From assembly GCA_017454915.1 (NCBI GenBank), contig JAFTCC010000044.1, positions 1 to 47,033 of the forward strand: a DNA stretch of 47,033 bases. The letters are read 5' to 3'. Positions 16,231 to 24,392 of this stretch are shown here, one piece after another (position 1 is the stretch's first letter; every line of letters starts with the position of its first letter). Both the position numbers and the translations under genes were made by a program. Below the pieces are notes generated by a model, which saw nothing but the letters and a program-made list of their open reading frames with translations, searched no databases and was not told the DNA's origin. This stretch comes from Paludibacteraceae bacterium. Its GTDB lineage: Bacteria; Bacteroidota; Bacteroidia; Bacteroidales; Paludibacteraceae.

Positions 16231-17646
16231 ATGAAACCTTTTATGGACGAAAACTTCCTGCTGCAGACCGAAACCGCGCAGCGGCTCTATCATGAACACG
16301 CGTCAAAAATGCCTATCATCGACTACCACTGCCACTTAATTCCGCAGATGGTAGCAGAGAATAAGCGCTTTGAGTCGATAGCGCAAATATGGCTCATGGG
16401 GGACCACTACAAATGGCGCGCTATGCGCAGTAACGGAGTGGACGAACGCTACTGCACCGGCAAGGACACCACAGACTGGGAAAAATTTGAAAAATGGGCA
16501 GAGACAGTGCCGTACACGTTCCGCAACCCGCTCTACCACTGGACTCACCTCGAACTTAAAACCGCTTTCGGAATAGACAAACTACTCAACCCCGAAACGG
16601 CACGCGAAATATACGACCAGTGTAACGACATAATAAAGAATGACCCGAAGTTCACTCCTCGCGGACTGATGAAACACTATCACGTCGAAATTGTCTGCAC
16701 AACTGACGACCCTGCAGACTCACTCGAGTGGCACAAAGTCGTGAAAGACGACCCGACAGCCGAAGTTCGCATGCTGCCGACGTGGAGGCCTGACGCTGGC
16801 ATGAACATCGATGCGGCAACATTCGCGGCATACATCGAAAAACTCGCTAAAGTCAGCGGAGTGGAAATACGCCGGTTTGCCGACCTGCGAGACGCCCTGC
16901 AAAAACGCCACGACTTCTTCGAAAGCATGGGGTGCCGCCTGTCTGACCACGGAATAGAGGAATTCTATGACGAGCCATACACCGAAAAAGAAATCGACGA
17001 AATACTCCAAAAGGCGTTAGCAGGTAAGGTCCTCTCTAACCTCGAAATCCGCCAATACAAACACGCCTACATGCACATGCAGGCCGAGATGGACTTCGCC
17101 TCCGGATGGACGCAGCAGTACCACTACGGCGCAATCCGCAACAACAACTCAAAAATGTTCAAACTCCTCGGTGCGGACACTGGCTTCGACAGCATAGGCG
17201 AATTTACCACTGCCAAGGCCATGGCACACTTCCTCGACGAGATGAACAGCGAGGGCAAACTTGCCAAGACCATACTATATAACCTCAACCCATGCGCCAA
17301 CGAAGTTATAGCCACCATGCTCGGTAACTTCCAAGACGGCAGCGTTCCTGGCAAGATTCAGTTTGGCTCTGGCTGGTGGTTCCTCGACCAGAAAGACGGC
17401 ATGGAGAAACAAATGATGGCTCTTTCCAACCTCGGACTGCTCAGCCGCTTTGTGGGAATGCTCACCGACAGCCGCTCATTCCTCTCATACCCGCGCCACG
17501 AGTACTTCCGCCGCACTCTCTGCAACGTGCTCGGAAACGACATCGAAAACGGAATGATTCCATACACCGGATACGAGCAAAAACGCGTCAACCAGATGGT
17601 TGAGGACATCTGCTACAACAACGCAAAAAACTACTTCAAGTTCTAA
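16231..17646 (+). CDS. uxaC: Glucuronate isomerase
   Basis: UxaC interconverts D-glucuronate and D-fructuronate (and D-galacturonate and D-tagaturonate), the first cytoplasmic step of uronate breakdown. The 471-residue product has the normal length. Family features include MPIIDYHCHLIPQMV near residue 28 with the metal-binding His-x-His, LYHWTHLELKTAFGI, VEIVCTTDDPADSLEWH, MLPTWRPD, and a C-terminal stretch GSGWWFLDQKDGMEKQM with LGLLSRFVGMLTDSRSFLSY. It is the first gene of an operon with kdgK, kdgA and a transporter. Unusually, the spacer to the next gene is 129 bases and filled with 8-bp units. The oxidoreductase and dehydratase genes normally needed for the pathway are not nearby. Confidence 0.97.
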   Translation: MKPFMDENFLLQTETAQRLYHEHASKMPIIDYHCHLIPQMVAENKRFESIAQIWLMGDHYKWRAMRSNGVDERYCTGKDTTDWEKFEKWAETVPYTFRNPLYHWTHLELKTAFGIDKLLNPETAREIYDQCNDIIKNDPKFTPRGLMKHYHVEIVCTTDDPADSLEWHKVVKDDPTAEVRMLPTWRPDAGMNIDAATFAAYIEKLAKVSGVEIRRFADLRDALQKRHDFFESMGCRLSDHGIEEFYDEPYTEKEIDEILQKALAGKVLSNLEIRQYKHAYMHMQAEMDFASGWTQQYHYGAIRNNNSKMFKLLGADTGFDSIGEFTTAKAMAHFLDEMNSEGKLAKTILYNLNPCANEVIATMLGNFQDGSVPGKIQFGSGWWFLDQKDGMEKQMMALSNLGLLSRFVGMLTDSRSFLSYPRHEYFRRTLCNVLGNDIENGMIPYTGYEQKRVNQMVEDICYNNAKNYFKF

Positions 17647-17660
17647 AGAATTCGGTGCGT

Positions 17661-17756
17661 CGAAAAATCGCAGTCTCGAAATATCGATTTATCGAAAAAT
17701 CGAAACTTCGCAACTTCGAAATACCGGAATATCGAAATATCGGAATATCGAAAAAA
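17661..17756 (+). repeat. 8-bp periodic tract, 12 units (between uxaC and the first 4HB gene)
   Basis: Twelve consecutive 8-base units all begin with CG: for example cgaaaaat, cgcagtct, cgaaatat, cgatttat, cgaaactt, cgcaactt, cggaatat. The period does not slip across 96 bases, although the inner bases vary. A thirteenth unit may precede it at 17653. Confidence 0.95.
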
Positions 17757-17775
17757 AACTAAAAAAAAGAAAATC

Positions 17776-18516
17776 ATGCTAAAAGTCAGGCGTTTCGGTT
17801 ATTTCTGGCTTAACACATGGGTTCTCGCTAACGTCATACAACTTTGCACACAAGACTTTTGTGCCAGACACCTCAATCTGCACAATGACCCCTGCGGCAG
17901 ACAATATGACCAGATGACCCAGGCAGCCCGAAGCGGTGCGGCCAACATCGCGGAAGGCAATTCAAGGCACAGCACATCCAAGGAAACCGAGATGAAACTC
18001 ACCGATGTCGCCAGAGCCAGCATAGCGGAACTTGCCAACGACTATTTTAATTGGCTTCTGCTGCATCAGCAAATTCCATGGTCCCAAACTGACGAGCGGC
18101 ACAAACTTGTCAATGCCATTCAATTTGATACGCCTGACTACCAAGATGACGTTCTTTGTAAAAGCGGACAACATATCCTTAAACAAAAGGCAAAATTCAA
18201 CCAGTGGCTCGAAACCAACGATTCAATTTCTGCCGCCAATTGCCTGCTGATACTTTGTAATCGTCTCGTGCTGATGCTCACAAAACAAATCGACACTCTG
18301 CTGAATATCTTCACGCAAGAAGGTGGTTTCACAGAAGCCCTGACTGCCGAACGACTGCAACACAAGACGAACCAGAGTTTGGAACAAAACGCGCCACCGT
18401 GTCCTCTGTGCGGGAAAACAATGATAAAACGTGTGGCTAAAAAAGGCATCAATTCTGGAAAAGAATTTTGGAGTTGCTCCGCATATCCGGATTGCCGAGG
18501 AACAAGACAAATATAA
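17776..18516 (+). CDS. Four-helix-bundle suffix-domain protein with topoisomerase-type zinc ribbon
   Basis: The 246-residue product joins two parts. Residues about 35-95 match the S23/intervening-sequence four-helix-bundle family (YDQMTQAARSGAANIAEGNS and LTDVARASIAELANDYFNWL). The middle is helical. Residues about 206-246 form a C4 zinc ribbon of the topoisomerase I C-terminal type: CPLC near residue 209, then FWSCSAYPDC, so all four Cys are present. This layout corresponds to the four-helix-bundle suffix-domain proteins known from genome annotation; their function is not established. The ribbon suggests nucleic-acid binding. The gene has no metabolic link to its neighbours and is flanked on both sides by 8-bp periodic tracts. 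Confidence 0.85.
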   Translation: MLKVRRFGYFWLNTWVLANVIQLCTQDFCARHLNLHNDPCGRQYDQMTQAARSGAANIAEGNSRHSTSKETEMKLTDVARASIAELANDYFNWLLLHQQIPWSQTDERHKLVNAIQFDTPDYQDDVLCKSGQHILKQKAKFNQWLETNDSISAANCLLILCNRLVLMLTKQIDTLLNIFTQEGGFTEALTAERLQHKTNQSLEQNAPPCPLCGKTMIKRVAKKGINSGKEFWSCSAYPDCRGTRQI

Positions 18517-18519
18517 TCC

Positions 18520-18607
18520 CGAAACCTCAAAACTTCGGAATATCGAAATATCGGAATATCGGAATATCGAAAAAACGAAAAATCAATTTATCAAAACATC
18601 AATAAAA
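18520..18607 (+). repeat. 8-bp periodic tract, 11 units (between the first 4HB gene and kdgK)
   Basis: Eleven units in fixed 8-base register start 3 bases after the stop of the four-helix-bundle gene: cgaaacct, caaaactt, cggaatat, cgaaatat, cggaatat (twice), cgaaaaaa, cgaaaaat, caatttat, caaaacat and caataaaa. Several units are identical to those of the tract at 17661-17756. Confidence 0.95.
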
Positions 18608-18617
18608 AAACTAAACA

Positions 18618-19640
18618 ATGGCAAAAATTGTAACCTTGGGCGAGATTATGCTTCGCCTATCTCCAAACGGCAACGACCGTTTCATCCAGAGTGAATCTTA
18701 CCGCATCATCCCTGGCGGCGGCGAGGCAAACGTGGCTATCTCGGTAGCCAACTACGGCCATGACGCATATTTCGTGAGCAAACTGCCTAAACACGAAATC
18801 GGTCAAATAGCCGTTAACGCGCTCCGCCGCTACGGCGTAAACACGGAGTTCATTGCCCGCGGCGGTGACCGCGTTGGACTCTACTACGCTGAAACGGGAG
18901 CCTCTATGCGCCCGTCAAAGGTCATCTATGACCGCGCTCATTCTGCCATCGCAGAAGCCAACCCCGAAGACTTTGACTTCGACAAAATAATGGAAGGCGC
19001 AGCGTGGTTCCACTGGTCCGGCATCACACCCGCAATCAGCGACAAAGCCGCCGAACTTACACGCCTCGCTTGCGAAGCCGCAAAACGCCACGGAGTAACA
19101 GTAAGTGTGGACCTCAACTTCCGCAAAAAACTATGGACATCTGAAAAAGCCATCTCCGTTATGCGGCCGCTAATGAAATATGTGGATGTGTGCATTGGCA
19201 ACGAAGAAGACGCCGAACTATGCCTCGGCTTCAAACCCGACGCAGACGTAGAGGGCGGACAAACTGACGCTGCCGGATACGAAGGCATTTTCCGCCAGAT
19301 GAGAGAACAATTCGGATTCAAATACGTCGTTTCAACACTGCGCGAATCTTTCTCCGCAACATTCAACGGCTGGAAAGCGCTCATCTTTGACGGCAAAGAG
19401 TTCTATCAGTCAAAACGTTACGAAATCAACCCGATTATAGACCGCGTAGGCGGAGGCGACAGCTTCTCAGGCGGACTGATTCACGGACTGCTCACCAAGC
19501 CCACACAAGGCGAAGCGCTTGAATTTGCCGTTGCCGCTTCTGCACTCAAACACACCATTAACGGCGACTTTAACCTCGTGAGCGCCGACGAAGTGGAATC
19601 GCTCGCAGGCGGCAACGCTAACGGAAGAGTGCAAAGATAA
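18618..19640 (+). CDS. kdgK: 2-keto-3-deoxygluconate kinase (PfkB family)
   Basis: KdgK phosphorylates 2-keto-3-deoxygluconate to KDPG in the cytoplasm. The 340-residue product has the PfkB/ribokinase layout: an N-terminal MAKIVTLGEIMLRLSPNGND, substrate-binding loop PGGGEANVAISVANYG, and the C-terminal ATP-site signature DRVGGGDSFSGGLIHGLL with the catalytic Asp in GGGDSF. It sits between two four-helix-bundle genes and directly upstream of the aldolase that uses its product, with only the 4HB gene between. PfkB kinases for other sugars look alike, but this neighbourhood makes KDG the best substrate. Confidence 0.93.
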   Translation: MAKIVTLGEIMLRLSPNGNDRFIQSESYRIIPGGGEANVAISVANYGHDAYFVSKLPKHEIGQIAVNALRRYGVNTEFIARGGDRVGLYYAETGASMRPSKVIYDRAHSAIAEANPEDFDFDKIMEGAAWFHWSGITPAISDKAAELTRLACEAAKRHGVTVSVDLNFRKKLWTSEKAISVMRPLMKYVDVCIGNEEDAELCLGFKPDADVEGGQTDAAGYEGIFRQMREQFGFKYVVSTLRESFSATFNGWKALIFDGKEFYQSKRYEINPIIDRVGGGDSFSGGLIHGLLTKPTQGEALEFAVAASALKHTINGDFNLVSADEVESLAGGNANGRVQR

Positions 19641-19688
19641 AATATTTTAGTATTTTTATATTTAACTATTTATATATTAAAGTTCCTA
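19641..19688 (+). repeat. 8-bp periodic tract, 6 units (between kdgK and the second 4HB gene)
   Basis: Units in register are aatatttt, agtatttt, tatattta, actattta, tatattaa and agttccta. The tract begins just after the kdgK stop. It is AT-rich and lacks the CG start of the first two tracts, but keeps the same period. Confidence 0.75.
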
Positions 19689-19694
19689 CAATTA

Positions 19695-20066
19695 ATGACA
19701 GAAGACGAATTGAAAGTTAGACTTAAAGCGTTTGCCATTAGAATCATCAAAATGGTTGACGTGATGCCTAAAACCACGTCTTGTCAAGCCATAGCCAAAC
19801 AGATAGTGCGCTCTGGCACTTCTACTGCGGCTAATTACAGAGCCGCATGTATCGGAAAATCTGACAGAGATTTTCTTAACAAATTAAAAATTGTTCAGGA
19901 AGAACTTGATGAGACATTATTTTGGTTGGAGATTATCATTGATTGTGAGATGTTTAAAGAGAATAAAGTTTTACCACTTAAAGAGGAAAACATAGAACTA
20001 CTTAAGATTATTAATAGCTCTATCAACACCACTCGACGTAACATGACAACTATTCCCATCAGGTAA
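19695..20066 (+). CDS. Four-helix-bundle protein (S23/IVP family)
   Basis: The 123-residue product matches the small four-helix-bundle family first seen in 23S rRNA intervening sequences: FAIRIIKMVDVMPKTTSCQA, IVRSGTSTAANYRAACIGKS, FLNKLKIVQEELDETLFWLE and a C-terminal helix ending LLKIINSSINTTRRNM. The length is normal for the family. Relatives include Avd, the accessory protein of diversity-generating retroelements, but no reverse transcriptase is present here. It sits between kdgK and kdgA with 8-bp periodic tracts on each side, exactly as the other 4HB gene does. Its role is unknown. Confidence 0.92.
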   Translation: MTEDELKVRLKAFAIRIIKMVDVMPKTTSCQAIAKQIVRSGTSTAANYRAACIGKSDRDFLNKLKIVQEELDETLFWLEIIIDCEMFKENKVLPLKEENIELLKIINSSINTTRRNMTTIPIR

Positions 20067-20144
20067 ATGGTTAAATGTAAAAACTAAGTATTGACAATAA
20101 TTAAATAAGTAAATAATTAAATAAGTAAATAATTAAATATCAAA
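20065..20144 (+). repeat. 8-bp periodic tract, 10 units (between the second 4HB gene and kdgA)
   Basis: Ten units in fixed register run from the 4HB stop codon to the kdgA ATG: aaatggtt, aaatgtaa, aaactaag, tattgaca, ataattaa, ataagtaa, ataattaa, ataagtaa, ataattaa and atatcaaa. The tract fills the whole spacer. Confidence 0.95.
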
Positions 20145-20810
20145 ATGTCTCGATTTGATAAATTAGCCGTAATGGCAAAAATAAAATCAGCCCCAATGGT
20201 TCCTGTGTTCTACCACAAAGACCTTGAGGTTTGCAAACAAGTTGTTAAAGCATGTTACGAAGGCGGTGTGCGCGCTTTTGAGTTCACTAACCGCGGCGAC
20301 TTCGCACACGAAGTTTTCGGCGAACTGGTCAAGTGGGCTGACAAAGAATGCCCCGAACTGGCTATCGGCGTGGGCTCCGTCGTTGACGCGCCCACTGCAG
20401 GACTGTATATCCAACTGGGAGCCAACTTTGTCGTTGGTCCGCTCTTCAACCCCGACATCGCACCTGTCTGCAACCGTCGCCTCGTGCCCTATTGCCCGGG
20501 ATGCGGTTCGGTAAGCGAAATAGGAAAAGCGCAAGAATTGGGATGCGACCTGACGAAACTGTTCCCAGGAGACGTGTATGGACCTAACATGGTCAAAGGC
20601 CTAAAAGCACCTATGCCATGGTCGAAAATAATGGTTACCGGAGGCGTGGCACCAGAAAAGGAGAACCTCGAAAAATGGTTCAAAGCTGGCGTGTTCTGCG
20701 TCGGAATGGGTTCTAAACTCTTCCCAAAAGATGTCGTGGCCGCAAAGGACTGGGCATATATCACCAACAAATGCCGCGAATGCTTTGAAATAATTGCAGA
20801 AGTAAAATAA
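20145..20810 (+). CDS. kdgA: KDPG / 4-hydroxy-2-oxoglutarate aldolase
   Basis: This class I aldolase splits 2-keto-3-deoxy-6-phosphogluconate into pyruvate and glyceraldehyde-3-phosphate, finishing the uronate pathway. The 221-residue product has family features: [38 protein letters not shown], the Glu in FEFTNR, and the Schiff-base Lys candidate in [18 protein letters not shown], then [20 protein letters not shown] for the phosphate site. The start ATG directly abuts an 8-bp periodic tract. An alternative later Met (MAKIKSA) exists 9 codons in. Confidence 0.95.
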   Translation: MSRFDKLAVMAKIKSAPMVPVFYHKDLEVCKQVVKACYEGGVRAFEFTNRGDFAHEVFGELVKWADKECPELAIGVGSVVDAPTAGLYIQLGANFVVGPLFNPDIAPVCNRRLVPYCPGCGSVSEIGKAQELGCDLTKLFPGDVYGPNMVKGLKAPMPWSKIMVTGGVAPEKENLEKWFKAGVFCVGMGSKLFPKDVVAAKDWAYITNKCRECFEIIAEVK

Positions 20811-20815
20811 CATTT

Positions 20816-20863
20816 GTAAGAAGTTGAGAAGTCAACTTCTAAAATTCTAAAATTCTTAATAAC
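20816..20863 (+). repeat. 8-bp periodic tract, 6 units (between kdgA and the transporter)
   Basis: Units are gtaagaag, ttgagaag, tcaacttc, taaaattc, taaaattc and ttaataac, ending one base before the transporter ATG. No four-helix-bundle gene is present at this junction. Confidence 0.8.
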
Positions 20864-20864
20864 A

Positions 20865-22310
20865 ATGTCAACTCAACAAAAACTCATGTCCAACTGGCGC
20901 TGGTGGCTGTGTTCGCTGCTTTTTGTGGCAACGACAGTCAACTACCTTGACCGCCAGGTGCTATCGCTAACATACGAGGAGTTTATTAAACCCGAATTCC
21001 ACTGGACGGATGCCGACTACGGTATCATCACGTCATTCTTCAGCATTTTCTACGCTTTCGCATGCCTGTTTGCCGGCAAGTTCGTTGACTGGATGGGCAC
21101 TAAGAAAGGTTATCTGATAGCCATTTTCGTATGGTCACTCGGCGCATGCCTTCACGCCGGATGCGGTTGGGCCACAGCCCACATCGAAGGCCTTGGAAGC
21201 GTAGAAGCAATGCGCGCAGTAGAAGTAGGCAGCCAAGCAGCGCTCGGCATTGCCACAACTGGCGTATGGCTCTTCCTGCTGTGCCGTGGCATTCTCGCAC
21301 TTGGCGAGGCCGGCAACTTCCCTGCCGCTATCAAGGTTACTGCAGAATACTTCCCCAAGAAAGACCGCGCATTCGCTACGTCATTATTTAATGCCGGAGC
21401 GTCTGTCGGAGCACTTGCCGCACCGCTCTGCATTCCGCCGCTCGCCAAACACTTCGGATGGGAAATGGCATTCATAATCATTGGCGGACTCGGATTTATA
21501 TGGATGTTCTTCTGGCAAGCCATGTACGAGAAACCAGAGAAATCAAAATACGTCAACGAAGCAGAACTCGAGTATATCCATCAGGACGATGCTGACGAAA
21601 AAATCGAAAAATCAGCTAACACGGAAGAAAAGGCAATACCTATGCTGCAATGCTTCAAATATAAGCAGACATGGTCTTTCATTGCCGGCAAGTTCTTCAC
21701 CGACGGCGTTTGGTGGTTCTTCCTGTTCTGGGCTCCTTCCTATTTCCAGAACCAATTCGGCTTCAAGGCTTCGTCAGGCATGGGGCAAGCCCTAATTTTC
21801 ACGCTTTACGCCATCGTGACATTCGTGTCTATTGGCGGTGGATACCTGCCTAAGGTATTCGTTGAGAAAAAGGGCATGGAACCCTATTCAGGCAGAATGC
21901 TCGCCATGATGCTGTTCGCATTCTTCCCGCTCGTGGCACTGCTCGCACAACCGCTCGGACAATATAGCGCATGGTGGCCTGCTATCCTTATCGGCATCGC
22001 CGGAGCCGGACACCAAGCTTGGTCAGCAAACCTGTTCTCAACCATAGGTGACATGTTCCCCAAAAGCACCATCGCTACCGTAACGGGTATTGGTGCAATG
22101 GCAGGCGGCGTAGGCTCAATGCTCATCCAATATGTCGCAGGACAACTGTTCACATACGCTGAAACAGCAGGAGACGCGTTCACATTCCTTGGATTCAGCG
22201 GAAAACCCGCAGGATACTTCATCATGTTCTGCTTCTGCGGACTGGCATACATCATCGCATGGTCAATAATGAAAGCTCTTGTACCACGCCACAAGGCTAT
22301 CGTGGCATAA
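20865..22310 (+). CDS. MFS hexuronate transporter (ExuT-like)
   Basis: The 481-residue product is a major-facilitator permease of the inner membrane and most likely imports hexuronates by proton symport. It opens with WRWWLCSLLFVATTVNYLDR, has the MFS loop signature as WMGTKKGYLIAIFVWSLGAC, an RGILALGEAGNFPAAIKVTAEYFP motif typical of the anion:cation symporter (ExuT/DgoT) family, and about 12 hydrophobic segments ending with FIMFCFCGLAYIIAWSIM. A central cytoplasmic loop (about residues 225-260) is charged. As the last gene of the operon with uxaC, kdgK and kdgA, its substrate is probably glucuronate or galacturonate. A strong hairpin follows. Confidence 0.9.
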   Translation: MSTQQKLMSNWRWWLCSLLFVATTVNYLDRQVLSLTYEEFIKPEFHWTDADYGIITSFFSIFYAFACLFAGKFVDWMGTKKGYLIAIFVWSLGACLHAGCGWATAHIEGLGSVEAMRAVEVGSQAALGIATTGVWLFLLCRGILALGEAGNFPAAIKVTAEYFPKKDRAFATSLFNAGASVGALAAPLCIPPLAKHFGWEMAFIIIGGLGFIWMFFWQAMYEKPEKSKYVNEAELEYIHQDDADEKIEKSANTEEKAIPMLQCFKYKQTWSFIAGKFFTDGVWWFFLFWAPSYFQNQFGFKASSGMGQALIFTLYAIVTFVSIGGGYLPKVFVEKKGMEPYSGRMLAMMLFAFFPLVALLAQPLGQYSAWWPAILIGIAGAGHQAWSANLFSTIGDMFPKSTIATVTGIGAMAGGVGSMLIQYVAGQLFTYAETAGDAFTFLGFSGKPAGYFIMFCFCGLAYIIAWSIMKALVPRHKAIVA

Positions 22311-22327
22311 CGAGCAACAACACATAT

Positions 22328-22373
22328 TATAATAATAACACCACCGCTTAAATGAGGTGGTGTTATTATTATA
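22328..22373. terminator. Long hairpin ending the hexuronate operon
   Basis: An 18-bp perfect stem (tataataataacaccacc against its complement) has a 10-base loop. A T-run is lacking, but the flanks are AT-rich. Confidence 0.8.
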
Positions 22374-22468
22374 TAACAAAAAGAACCAATATTGCACATT
22401 TGAATTAAAATTGTGCAGAAAATATCGATTTTTTGACCGTATTTTTTGCTTATGTGAAAAAAATGCCG

Positions 22469-22476
22469 TACCTTTG
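22469..22476 (+). promoter_or_regulatory. Bacteroidota -7 promoter element for acpP
   Basis: TACCTTTG matches TAnnTTTG and leaves a leader of about 85 bases before acpP. Confidence 0.7.
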
Positions 22477-22563
22477 CACCCGCTTTAGGATAAAACATAC
22501 TAAAAAAATCCTGCGGGCATTATAACATTTAAGACAATAAATAACCATTTAATAAAACATATT

Positions 22564-22833
22564 ATGAACGTACAAGCAATCGTTACAAGAATCATCGAAG
22601 AAAAACTCAGTGTTGATCCCAGCGCAATTACTCTTGACGCGCACATCGCCAATGACCTCGGCGCAGACTCACTCGACACCGTCGAACTCATCATGGCTTT
22701 TGAAGACACATTCAAAGAGGCTGGCTATGAACTCACAATACCGGAGGATAAAGCCGAACAAATCAAAACCGTAGGCGACGCTGTAGCTTTCATCGAAGAA
22801 GCCATCAAGGGACAAAGCGGAAAAGAGGCATAA
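22564..22833 (+). CDS. acpP: Acyl carrier protein
   Basis: ACP carries growing acyl chains on a 4'-phosphopantetheine arm during fatty-acid synthesis. The 89-residue acidic product has the attachment Ser in DLGADSLDTVELIMAFEDTF. It is about ten residues longer than the usual 78-80 because of a short polar tail (IKGQSGKEA). It lies directly upstream of fabF, the standard Bacteroidota arrangement, although a terminator-like hairpin lies between, which could set higher ACP than FabF expression. Confidence 0.97.
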   Translation: MNVQAIVTRIIEEKLSVDPSAITLDAHIANDLGADSLDTVELIMAFEDTFKEAGYELTIPEDKAEQIKTVGDAVAFIEEAIKGQSGKEA

Positions 22834-22861
22834 GCCATTTGCAAAACGCTAACAGGATAAT

Positions 22862-22898
22862 GAAGGGCGGGGGAATAAGCCCGTCCTTCAGTTTTTTA
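22862..22898 (+). terminator. Terminator or attenuator between acpP and fabF
   Basis: A 10-bp stem (gaagggcggg/cccgtccttc, one G-U pair) precedes agtttttt. With fabF starting 54 bases on, it may act as a partial terminator. Confidence 0.8.
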
Positions 22899-22951
22899 TT
22901 GAACTGTTTTACTATAATAATCAACACTAACTTATAATTATTAGGATATAG

Positions 22952-24205
22952 ATGGAACTTAAAAGAGTTGTAGTAACCGGTCTCGGAGCAGTAACACCTC
23001 TGGGCAATGACGTTGACACCACGTGGACAAACCTTGTCAACGGAGTCAGCGGAGCTGCCACAATAAAGAAATTTGATGCATCTAATTTCAGGACACAATT
23101 TGGATGTGAAGTCAAGAATTTCGACCCCAACGAATACTTCGACCGCAAGGACGCCCGCAAATACGACCTGTTCACTCAATATGCGCTCGTAGCGGCAGAC
23201 CAAGCTGTTAAAGACTGCGGCATGGATCTTGACACTGTCAACCATGACCGAATAGGCGTCATTTGGGGAGCCGGCATCGGAGGCATGACCACAATTCAGG
23301 AGGCCGTTACAGAATATGCCACGGGCGACGGCACACCGCGATTCAACCCATTCTTTATCCCTAAACTCATAGCAGACATTGCGGCTGGACACATTTCCAT
23401 ACGCTACGGGTTCAGAGGCCCCAACTACGCTACAGTAGCCGCCTGCGCAAGTTCTAACGTTGCCATCGCAGACGCATTCAACTACATCCGCCTCGGCAAG
23501 TCAGACGCAATCGTCACCGGCGGTTCCGAAGCCGCACTATGCGAGTCAGGCCTCGGAGGCTTCGTGTCCATGAAAGCACTCTCCACACGCAATGAAAGCC
23601 CCGAAACAGCCTCGCGACCATTCAGCAAAAGCCGCGACGGATTTGTAATGGGAGAAGGCGGAGTTTGCCTCATACTCGAAGAATATGAACACGCTAAAAA
23701 GCGCGGCGCTAAAATCTATGCCGAAGTGGTAGGAGCCGGACTAACGGCTGACGCGCACCACATGACAGCACCTCACCCGGAAGGACTTGGAGCTGCCAAC
23801 GTTATGCGCGAGGCTATTGAGGACGCCGGCATCAAACCTGACGACATCGACTACGTTAACGTACACGGCACAAGCACACCACTGGGCGATATCGCAGAAG
23901 TGAAAGCTATTCAATCAGTATTTGGCGAACATGCTTTCGACATAAACATCAGCTCAACCAAATCCATGACAGGACACATGCTTGGAGCGGCAGGAGCCAT
24001 GGAGGCGCTCGCATCAGTATTAGCGCTTAAAAACGGCATCGTGCCGCCTACAATCAACCATGCGGACGATGATGTGGACGAGAATTTCGACCCAAGGCTC
24101 AACTTCACATTCAACAAAGCGCAAAAACGCGAAATAAAATATGCGTTGAGCAACACCTTTGGATTTGGAGGGCATAACGCAAGCGTTATTTTCAAAAAAG
24201 CATAG
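22952..24205 (+). CDS. fabF: 3-oxoacyl-ACP synthase II
   Basis: FabF condenses malonyl-ACP with acyl-ACP in fatty-acid elongation. The 417-residue product has normal length and the Cys-His-His triad: the Cys in TVAACASSNVAIADAF, the first His in YVNVHGTSTPLGD and the second in STKSMTGHMLGAAGAMEAL. The N-terminus is typical (LKRVVVTGLGAVTPLGNDVD). It follows acpP, whose product is its substrate carrier. The downstream sequence is very T-rich (24238-24290). Confidence 0.97.
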   Translation: MELKRVVVTGLGAVTPLGNDVDTTWTNLVNGVSGAATIKKFDASNFRTQFGCEVKNFDPNEYFDRKDARKYDLFTQYALVAADQAVKDCGMDLDTVNHDRIGVIWGAGIGGMTTIQEAVTEYATGDGTPRFNPFFIPKLIADIAAGHISIRYGFRGPNYATVAACASSNVAIADAFNYIRLGKSDAIVTGGSEAALCESGLGGFVSMKALSTRNESPETASRPFSKSRDGFVMGEGGVCLILEEYEHAKKRGAKIYAEVVGAGLTADAHHMTAPHPEGLGAANVMREAIEDAGIKPDDIDYVNVHGTSTPLGDIAEVKAIQSVFGEHAFDINISSTKSMTGHMLGAAGAMEALASVLALKNGIVPPTINHADDDVDENFDPRLNFTFNKAQKREIKYALSNTFGFGGHNASVIFKKA

Positions 24206-24310
24206 CCTATAAAAAGGTAAAAAAATAGGCAAATTGTGGTTTTTTTGGCATTTTTTTGTTTTTTTTACGTTTTTTTTCTGCAAATTGTTTTTATTTCGGC
24301 ATAAAAATTT

Positions 24311-24318
24311 TAACTTTG
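24311..24318 (+). promoter_or_regulatory. Bacteroidota -7 promoter element for the GldK-like gene
   Basis: TAACTTTG matches TAnnTTTG; the leader would be about 70 bases. Confidence 0.7.
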
Positions 24319-24392
24319 CAATCTGAAATGCGCAAAAAAGGTAAAAAAAGATAAAACGCATTAGTCACGATACTCTTGTTTTAATTATCAAT

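Noticed and set aside
19695..20066. Avd accessory gene of a diversity-generating retroelement
   Set aside because: The fold family is related, but no reverse transcriptase or template/variable repeat pair was found in the window.
17661..20863. CRISPR-like arrays in the hexuronate operon
   Set aside because: The units are 8 bases with no spacers and no cas genes are present; they are periodic tracts and not CRISPR.
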